Shown here: one piece after another, positions 56,223 to 64,000 of the stretch
Layout of the letters: the number at the start of each line of letters is the position of its first letter
How positions within the stretch are numbered: position 1 is the first letter of the stretch
Assembly: GCA_033807695.1 (NCBI GenBank)
Contig: CM066302.1
Span: 1,054,001-1,118,000, forward strand
Direction: 5' to 3'
Source: Daedaleopsis sinensis
Lineage: Eukaryota > Basidiomycota > Agaricomycetes > Polyporales > Polyporaceae
Length of the DNA stretch: 64,000 nt
Made by a program: the position numbers and the translations under genes
Notes under the pieces: model-generated
Told to the model about the DNA's origin: nothing
Seen by the model: the letters and a program-made list of their open reading frames with translations, nothing else
The model's database searches: none

Positions 56223-57575
56223 TTAACACATCAATACCCCTCTCGAACGTTCATCAACCAAAACCAAACGTGCGCCTTTCAACAGACGAATCTTCTTGTC
56301 GTCCTTCTTGTACGACCAAGCGCTCAAGATATTGCGCACACCTTGAGTGTATCGTGCGTCGTGATACAGCTTGATGTGGTCAACCATCCGCAGCGGGCTG
56401 CCGGGCACTTCAGCCTCGGAGGTATCCGCCGGGACGATACTTGACGACAGGGATGCAGAGGTAGACACGGTGGACTGCTTGTGGGTGCCGACGTACGAGT
56501 ACGGTTGCATCGAGGGAGCCGGTGGAGCAGGGACCGCGTACCAGGAGAGTGAGAGGGGGCCAAGGTGGCCAGCCTCCCGCAGTTCCTTCAGGACGTTCCA
56601 GAACGCAACCAATGCATCTCGCGTCCATATCAATTCCGAAGCAATCGATTCCTCGGAGACTAGAGGTGCGACCGGAAGTTGCTGATCCACTGGTGACTCC
56701 GAGATATCGGCTAGAATGACAGCTGAGGTCGCCCCATCCCACTGCAGGCGGCCACGCACAGGGACTATCCACGCCAGTCTTGCAAAAGGGTCGTCAATGT
56801 ACGACTGGGCGGATAGGAACGTGTGGGGATGGATTGGAGCTATTCGCATGTTGGGAGAAAACGAGCTCTTCTGGAATTGCGGATCGTCCGTAGTCAGACG
56901 AGAAGGGAGGAAGTGGGGCTTTATGTGCTTGTGAGTGCACAGTGAGTCACGCCGGGACAGCTTCGCGTACTCACGGGCTCTAGGATGGAACGCAGAGAGT
57001 TCTCATCGAACCTGCGACGCTTGTTAGGTTGGGATTCTTCGTCGTTGAGACGCTTCTGCTGAATAGCCATGGTCGTAGAGGTGGTTTGGTTTTCCTCCTT
57101 CTGAAGTTGTGGTGTATGTTGAACAGGGGTGGTCGTGGGGCTTTGGGAGTCAAGGAGATGATGAAGACGGCTATGGTCAAACTCCTCTAAGTCTGCTAGT
57201 GCCCGAATATGGTCATCGAGAATCACAACTTCGGTTCTCCATTGTTCCAGGTCTTGGTTTTCGGAGGCTGCCACGCGATGATATTCCGAGGAAACTTCCG
57301 TACGGGGTACCTTTGCCTTGAACTCAAAACAACGCTCTCCAATGACTGAGACGCATGGTTAGTAATCGATGCTACCATGTAGATAAGTGCACAAAGCCCG
57401 CACCAAAGATCTGAGGATCTATCCTGCGCGGTTGGTACCAATTTGAATCCCGGGTGGCGGAAACTAAACGAACTGCACTGCAGAGCAATTCTTCGGAGGA
57501 TAGTTTGGTGGCATCTTCAACCGTCGTTTCTGGTGTAAAGTGGTGTAAAGTCAGGTCGATTTTTCGAGAATCCAT
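56223..57575 (-). CDS. Hypothetical nuclear protein (about 415 aa)
   Basis: Function not recognised. Three exons in one frame (transcription order): 57575-57404, 57345-56975 and 56927-56223. N-terminal part: KLSSEELLCSAVRLVS, WYQPRRIDPQIFVIGER across the first intron, then a helical stretch (LDDHIRALADLEEFDH). A Lys/Arg cluster NKRRRFDEN looks like a nuclear localisation signal. The C-terminal half (residues about 195-415) has LARLAWIVPVRGR-like hydrophobic strands, WTRDALVAFWNVLKELREAG and a basic end. A shorter model could start at the ATG at 57070 (MAIQQKRLND, 266 residues), and the longer one could be a fusion of two genes. Confidence 0.55.
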
Positions 57576-58230
57576 ACGCTATATGTGTCTGTATCGCCTC
57601 CCATGAGGAGGGAAATTGGCACAAATAAGCAGTTATGAGGGGCTGCGTTGACTTGGTCGTTGAAGTCAAGGACGTCATACTGGTAAGCGCTCGTGATTAA
57701 CACAGAAAAGTGGTAGAGCACTGCCACAGCGCATGCCAACTCCGACTCAACTCCTCTCACTGCTCTCTCGACTCGAACTCAGGCAGGGCTTCTCTAGAAC
57801 CTCTCATTACTGGCAGTCATGGCTTTTCGGTTAGTACTGTTGCTATGCACATGCTCACCCGTCAATCTCTACTAATCTCACTCGTCTAGATGCAGTTATT
57901 TCGAATTACCATGTGAGCAACTTGAACCCGCCGTCAAGCAATAAACAATCTCGTCCCGAGCGGATCGGGGGTGCCGTTGACAAGGAGTCTTCTACTTCAT
58001 CCGACGATGTCGACAATGTTCCAATATATGGTGCACCTGTACCACGGGGCTCGAACAGGCCAGCGTGACTGCATTCTGGGCACATGACAGTGTCTTCCAT
58101 GCCGTCGACGCTTACGTTGTGCGCGCAGAGCCTCGAGGAGTCGTGATAACAGAGAAGAGAACTCATGTGAGCATTTTCATATATATATGCTGAAGATGCT
58201 CAAAGATGTGCACACACAGAAGGTGCCACT
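57576..58230. other. Intergenic; one short minus-strand ORF
   Basis: Holds the promoters of the hypothetical protein (-) and the carboxypeptidase (+). An 86-codon minus-strand ORF at 57906-58166 contains two Cys-x2-Cys-like pairs (MCPECSHAG), but it has no clear homology, and expression cannot be judged. A TATATATAT stretch lies near 58178, about 50 bp before the carboxypeptidase ATG. Confidence 0.35.
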
Positions 58231-60922
58231 ATGCGTCCAATTGCGCTGGCGGTTCTGCTCTTCTGCAGTCAAGGCTTACAATTTGCTCACGCGCAGCAGC
58301 CCCAAACACCCCCGAATTCGTTCCCACATGCGTGGCCTGGCCAGCCCAAGAGCGCATTTAGTCCCGCTTGGCAAAAATGTGAGCGTCGACCTTCGGCAGC
58401 TCGGGGGGTCGGCATCGTACTGACGGCCTTGTAGACTTTGAGGTGCAGTACCCTTTGCCGGGACTGAATCTTTCGCATGCCGCGTTGCCCCGCAGTTTCG
58501 CTGGTAATATCCCTGTCGACCGCGCTGGACATCCCAACAACACCCTTTTCTTCTGGGGTTTCGAGCGTCAAGGAAAGAATGGGTCGCTCACAGTCCCGGC
58601 GCACGCGAACAACACTGAACCGTGGATTATATGGCTCCAAGGAGGGTGAGTCGATCGCCAGGTGCATTTAGCCGTGTAATCAATGACTCGCTTTACATAG
58701 CCCTGGTTCTTCCGGCATGCTCGGATTCTCGACTGAGGTACGCTCTTCGCGGGCGACAGGCTGATTTGGGAACATGCTAATCTTACGCCGTTATAGAATG
58801 GGCCTATTCAGGTTCTCAGCAATGGCTCATGGGTCGTAAACCCGTTCAGCTGGAATACTCTCGCAGACACGATCTGGATCGACCAACCAGTCGGTAAGTG
58901 ACAGCTCCGGCGGCCTGACAAAAGCACCTTCATTTCGCACCAACAGGGACCGGGTTCTCTACTGCGGATACGTCAGGATATGGTCAGTGTTTCGCAAACT
59001 GTTCGGTCTCGATATCAGCTGTCAACATAAGAGTTTGCGATAGTCGCTGGGGAAGATCAAATGGCCGAAGACTTCGTACGCTTTCATAAAAATGTTGCTC
59101 GACTATTGTACACTAACACGACCACCTCTTGCAGCTTGGCTTCCTCAGAAACCTTGTCAGTGTCTTCCCTAGCCTCGCCACTAGGCCTCTATACCTCACC
59201 GGAGAAAGTTACGCTGGAACATACATTGTGAGTTTTCATTAGTATTGTTGGCAACGAGTCTCCGCTGACGAGGAAGTCTGTGTTCACAGCCGTATATTGT
59301 GAAACACCTCTTCGGCCAAGAGAACCCTCCTGTCAACTTGATTAAAGCCGCGATTGGCGACGGGTTCTTGGGGAACCTAGCGACTATCCGAGACCTTCCC
59401 GTGGTATGTCACGGCTGAGTTCATGTCTAAAAGCGTCTTGACAAATCAAGGCGCGTTGCAGCTGAACATCATCGAGACGTACCCAGCGATTATAGGATAT
59501 GACGAGGATGTCTTTAATTACTTCCGCGAGCAGTACATCACCCCAGCTCGTATACATATCCGTGCATCTGCTGACTTGTCACTGCAGGCACCATCTGTGT
59601 GGCTTCGATCTCAACCTGACCTATCCTCAAACCGGAGGGACATTCCCGACGTTGCAGCTTCCCCAGGGCCTCCGATCGCAGCTTTTGACAACTGCGGAAC
59701 CTAGAGTCTCAGCCTCGTCATGGAAGGAGGCTATCGCTACTGAATACGATGCCCGCGTACTGTCCAAATCCCTTGCGAAACGAGCAGAGTTCCACGAAAG
59801 TCGGGCTGCGGAGAGGGCGCTGTGGAAGCGCGATATCTCCGGCCGCGCCAACGGGACGATCGACCCCTGGTACGGCTGCGACATCTTCAACGAGATGCGC
59901 GACTACGCCGTCAACTTCACATTTCCCTGGTGTACGTCGTCGTCACCCTTGCCTGTGCATCTGCCCAAACCACATCTGCTGATACACCATGCGTTCTTGT
60001 AGCTAACGGCGGCTTCGATACGTTCGACGTCCCCGACGCGACGAACCCCGAGTCCCCACGCGACGCGGGGCCGTTCCTCAACTCCGCCGCGGGGCGCGCT
60101 GCGCTCCACGCGCCGACGTCCAAGAACTGGAACAGCAGCTTCACCTACCCCTTCGGCTCCGTCTACAACATGTCCATCGGGAACTCGCACGGGGACCCGT
60201 CCGTCGAGCCCGTCGCGTTTCTCACCGAGCTTTTCGCGAACGCTTCCAGTAGCAGCCGCAGCCGCAGCCACAACGTCACTTTCGTCTTCTACTCGGGCAA
60301 CGACGACGCGCAGATACAACACCGCGGGACTGAGGTCATCATCCAGAACATCACCTTCGGGGGCACGCAGGGCTTCGCGCGACGGCCCGCGACGCCCTGG
60401 TTCGACGACGACGGCGCGCGCGCGGGTGTCGTGCACCAGGAGCGCGGGCTCGCGTACGTCCTCTTCGCCGGGGCGGGCCACTTCGTGCCCGAGTGGCGGC
60501 CAGCGCAGGCGCTCGTGTTCCTGCGCGAGTTCGTGCTTGGGGACAACGCGAACGGGACCATGCGCGCGGACGGGACAGTCGTCGGTGGGGAGGACGAGGC
60601 ACTCGCGCGCGACTTCATGCCCGGGGGCGCGGAGATCTTCTGGGGCTCGGCGAAGACGGAGGGGACGTCGACGGTGCCGAGCGCGACGGCGGCGGCTTGG
60701 GAGAGCTTCATTGCGACCGCGACGCTGGGTGCGGTCGTCACTTCGTCGGCGGCCCCGAGCTCTGTGACGACGTCGCCTTTTGCCAGTGCTAGCGGGGCCG
60801 CACAGACCGGCACCAGCGGGGATGCCAGCAACGATGCTCTGCACGGTGGGCATGCGACTGTCCGTATGTCCTTGCTGGTGGCAGCCAGTGCCTTTGCGAT
60901 CATCTCGACGTTCATACTGTGA
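58231..60922 (+). CDS. Serine carboxypeptidase, S10 family, secreted
   Basis: Removes C-terminal residues from peptides, probably outside the cell or at the wall. Eleven exons: 58231-58378, 58435-58645, 58701-58737, 58797-58893, 58947-58982, 59044-59075, 59135-59227, 59290-59403, 59462-59532, 59588-59931 and 60003-60922, 700 residues. Signal peptide residues 1-21 (LAVLLFCSQGLQFAHA). Oxyanion-region motif WLQGGPGSSGM. WIDQPVGTGFS follows. Nucleophile Ser212 in GESYAGTY, Asp496 in YSGNDD, His554 in GAGHFVPE: the triad is complete. Several N-x-S/T glycosylation sites. The C-terminus has a Ser/Thr-rich stretch and a hydrophobic tail (SLLVAASAFAIISTFIL), as in GPI-anchored proteins. The exon 9 donor is GTACAT. 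Longer than yeast CPY mainly through the C-terminal extension. Confidence 0.9.
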
Positions 60923-61441
60923 GACGCAAGATCACGGTGTACGCGAGATGAACGTTAACGTGACACGGGATATAAAGCTTGAGGCCTGAGGCTATAGCAG
61001 CCACATACTGACTACTCTCGCCTCATTTGCGCACGTCGGGCCAGACTGCACTTATATTTTTGCTGGTAGTACGTGCATGCGATAGCCTGATATTGTGATA
61101 GACATGATGTGTAGTACGGAAGATGCGTCCAACCTCGTACGAGACATATGTACGAAATTTGCTATAGCTACAGCTACCGTAACCATATCTGTCGTATTGT
61201 CGGGCGCTCGAATAACAATATACATGCCTAACGCTGCACATACACGATAACGTACAGGCTGAATACTTCTCGACGGTAGCTTCAGAAGGAGGCAGACGAA
61301 TCGACGAATCGACATCAGACAGTATTGGACGGGATGCTGAAAGAATTAGAATCGAACGAGCACCTTTCGGGGCGCATGGAGCGGTACACGATGCAAGGCT
61401 ATACGGGAAAGACACATGTACTTGTAGTAGTATATGGCACA
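60923..61441. other. Intergenic between convergent genes
   Basis: The 3' ends of the carboxypeptidase (+) and CstF-64 (-). AT-richer than its surroundings. No ORF supported. Confidence 0.5.
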
Positions 61442-63048
61442 CTAAGCTTGTAGCATGTAGCTGTATTGGCGACGCTGCACAAGAAGATGAACACGGCGTC
61501 CTGTAGTAGCAAGATACGAGAAGATAGAGACGTACCAGCTGCATGATCGCCTCCCTCTCTGTCGGCGGGAGCAAGCTCACCTGCTCCGGAGTCAACCTGA
61601 GCACTTGCATCAACATATCCTACATACGGAGCAGCAGCCCATCAGCGCGCTAGATCCCAAAAGCCAGTGAAGCAGAAGACGTACCCTCTGCGCGTCGTCG
61701 AAGTTAGCCATGCCACCGGGTTGAGCAGGAGGCGGCGGCGCGTGCATGGGCGGCGGCGGGGCCATTTGCTGCGGATGCGCTGGGACCGCTTGCACCGGCG
61801 CAGGAGGCGGCGGCGGGCGGTAGTACTGGGGCGGCTGCATCTGCTGAGGCGGCTGCGCGTACATGTTCGGCGGCGGAATGGGAGGCGTCGGGTGGTGCAC
61901 GGGAGTGTGCGACTGAGGTGCGATAGTCGACTGGTACATTGAGGGTTGCGGCTGGCTCAGGGGGGGAGGGGCAGGAGTAGACATGTACGGGGGCGGAGGA
62001 GCGTGCTGTAGGTGCGTAGGTGGGACAGGTGCGGGCGCCGGGGCAGGTGGTGGGGCAGCAGCACCTGTAGCAGCTAGCATGCGCTGTGCGGAGATCAACA
62101 TTCGCAGATGAAATAGCAAAGGGACGGATCGCGTACGTTCAGGATGGCGGGATCGACAATCTTGTGTAGCAGCAATGCCTGGAACACTGCATATCCGAGT
62201 TGAGGGTGCGCGCTGAGCAACGCACGCGATTGATCTGGGTGGGTGATAACAAAGGCCTGCGGACGATGGATGAGTGGACATGCTAGACGAGCACTGTTAT
62301 TCTCCGTACCTTCATCTGGGCCAGGACCTCAAGGATCTGACTCGGATCTGTCGTTGCGAGTACGTGACTGATTGCATCCAACGCATTCGAGCCGGGTGGC
62401 AATGGTACACCTTTAGGCACGCTTCCAAGGAACGAGTTGCCTTCTCCGCGACCAAATCTGTCGTAATCCTTGTCGTGACGCTCACGCTCGTTGCGTTCGC
62501 GCCACTGGGCGCGGGTCTCGCCACCATCCATGATCTCTCCACGTACCGTTGTCTTCCCCTCGAGGAAAGGATCAGAGTCGGCGAGATCGATACGAAGCCC
62601 TCTGCCACCAAGCTCGTGCCCGTTCAGGTTGCGCACGGCCGAAAGAGCGGTCTCATGGTCTGACCAATCATAAGCGACGGAATATATATGCTCAGAGAAT
62701 AAAGGACGTGCCGGCAAATTCGCAGAACCCATATCCTTTTGGCTTTCCGGTCTCTCTATCAAAGACCAGTCTATATGGATTTCGAAGATACTGAGACATG
62801 GGATGTGGAAGAGGACAACAAGGCCAACACACCTTAACCCAACTACTTGACCAACACTTTTGAACACCGGTTCGATTTGTTCCTTCACCATGTACCGCAT
62901 AAGACTACTGGTAAAGATGTCTGTACGAGTATATGTACTCACCTCCGTCATGTTGTACGGGACATTTCCCACTGTGATGCATGCACTCGTTTGGTATGGC
63001 TTGGGCAAAGAGCGTAAATGAACACGTACCAAACACCACTTTACTCAT
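61442..63048 (-). CDS. RNA15: Cleavage stimulation factor subunit 2 (CstF-64/RNA15)
   Basis: RNA-binding subunit of the pre-mRNA 3'-end cleavage and polyadenylation machinery; binds the U/GU-rich element. Nine exons (transcription order): 63048-63030, 62971-62943, 62882-62833, 62770-62712, 62659-62310, 62256-62137, 62083-61685, 61619-61536 and 61474-61442, 380 residues. The RRM is at residues 5-80: VFVGNVPYNMTEEQ and KGYGFCEFAD, carrying RNP2 and RNP1. The hinge region binding CstF-77 is at about 145-205: ILEVLAQMKAFVITHP, LLSAHPQLGYAVFQALL. A Pro/Gln-rich linker follows, then the C-terminal three-helix domain MLMQVLRLTPEQVSLLPPTE. The fourth intron starts GC (GCACGT) instead of GT. The tiny last exon (RRQYSYMLQA) was chosen by frame and family ending. 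Confidence 0.9.
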
Positions 63049-64000
63049 GGCGACCAACGTTCAATCTCAGGTAAATGGATGGGTTGGTGTAATAGCGAGG
63101 TTGAAGGTCCTTGAAACTGATGTTTGATGCAGACAATGGCAATCAAGTTGTTGATGGTGACTTTTGTCGTGGTCGTCTATGTCGTTGTCGGTGGGTGGCA
63201 GCCGTCGAGCAGGGATACTCAAGTCCTAGGGTGATCAACAATACACCTCAAGGCCAAAAGTGTTCAAGTCAGTCGGGCAATCTGGGGACACAAGTCGGGT
63301 ATGTTGGCAAACTGTCGTATCGAGAGGAGGTCGCGACTTGGAGGACGTCGGTGTCTGTCGGTGTGCGCTAACTCTCCGCCCGAGCGTCTATGAAGGCGCC
63401 CGGAGGGTATTCTTGGCGCCAGCCGCCGGCGCCGTCCGCTGTCACCACGTGCACTGTGTCAGAGTCAGTGCCTCTAAGTACCCTCCCTCACTGGCACCAA
63501 CTCTAACATCGATGATCTACATTTCCTGCACCCGAGTCTATGTTTGGCATATTGTGATCGATGTTTTTTGGAGGTCAGTATGCAGTGGACGAGTCGGAGG
63601 AGGAGCTTCAAATCTGCTCTTTCCTTGCTAAAGTTCTCCTCGTAGTAAGTGTACATTATACGCCCCGACTAGTACAAGGTTAACGGTACATGCTCAGTCA
63701 TCAGTTGTACATCTAGAAAGACTAATTGCGTGGAAAATGACGCATTCTAGCTTGCACCGACAGGCCCGGGCAGCTTCGGAATGCGCAATATTCATACAGA
63801 GAAGGCATGGTTAACCCAGTCCTGTGTGTATCTCCTGCTGATCAAACCTATCACCTTCCAGTCTGCGTGTGTGCTGAATCGTACGCTACATGAGGAATCG
63901 GACTTGAATAAAAGGACAGCGGGACTCCAAACATCGCAGCCGATCATCCCAGAACAAGCTCTACAGCTCTACCGAGAACTACGGGCGTACAGGTCATACA
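63049..64000. other. Intergenic, right edge
   Basis: Upstream region of CstF-64 and unknown sequence. ORFs present are short, without homology. A TATA-like AATAAAAGG at about 63907 with a pyrimidine- and CA-containing stretch after it could be the core promoter of a plus-strand gene beyond the window. Confidence 0.35.

Noticed and set aside
1..64000. CRISPR arrays, rRNA, tRNA genes, telomeric repeats
   Set aside because: No regularly spaced short repeats, no conserved rRNA stretches, no tRNA cloverleaf noticed by eye, and no TTAGGG arrays.

Overview
The window is nuclear DNA from a filamentous basidiomycete, most likely a polypore (Polyporales). The evidence is GC-rich sequence, genes broken by many 45-75 bp GT-AG introns, a Zn2Cys6 regulator of basidiomycete type, and an expanded kinase family whose N-lobe motif (LRPRY..GW.PSW) I know from polypore genomes. 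No rRNA, tRNA, CRISPR array or intact transposon was recognised.

Left flank (1-14.9 kb): about 5.6 kb without a recognisable gene, then three ordinary genes. These are a 1231-residue Zn2Cys6 transcription factor (5666-9770, +), prefoldin subunit 3 (10927-11827, -), and the five-RRM rRNA-processing protein MRD1 (12051-14861, +). The last two share a 223 bp divergent promoter.

Centre (14.9-56 kb): a lineage-specific expansion of one module, a protein kinase-like gene on one strand and a small 'partner' gene reading away from it on the other. All eight kinase copies (A-H) have five exons whose internal lengths are identical (270, 38, 313 and 243 nt for exons 2-5). Five partner genes look intact (P1, P2, P3, P5, P6), each with four exons and 336-342 residues. 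P4 and P7 are cut by deletions, and kinase D has no partner. Array 1 (about 15.6-44 kb) holds A/P1, B/P2, C/P3, orphan D, and the inverted pair P4/E. Between its modules are two decayed copies of a block carrying an MRD1 3' fragment, an F-box gene (second copy only), an ARO8-like aminotransferase and a Ser/Pro-rich ORF. A quinone-oxidoreductase-like NAD(P)-binding gene with an in-frame stop (44495-45577) separates it from array 2 (about 45.5-56 kb), which holds F/P5, G/P6 and H/P7 in units of about 3.9-4.0 kb.

Right flank (56-64 kb): a nuclear-looking protein of unknown function (56223-57575, -), a secreted, probably GPI-anchored S10 serine carboxypeptidase (58231-60922, +), and the polyadenylation factor CstF-64/RNA15 (61442-63048, -).

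The candidate for an undescribed system is the kinase/partner pair: a fixed divergent arrangement, repeated amplification, a conserved DNA box in front of the kinases, and frequent partner loss. Its function cannot be read from the sequence. Exon boundaries were inferred by eye from splice consensus, frame continuity and agreement among copies.
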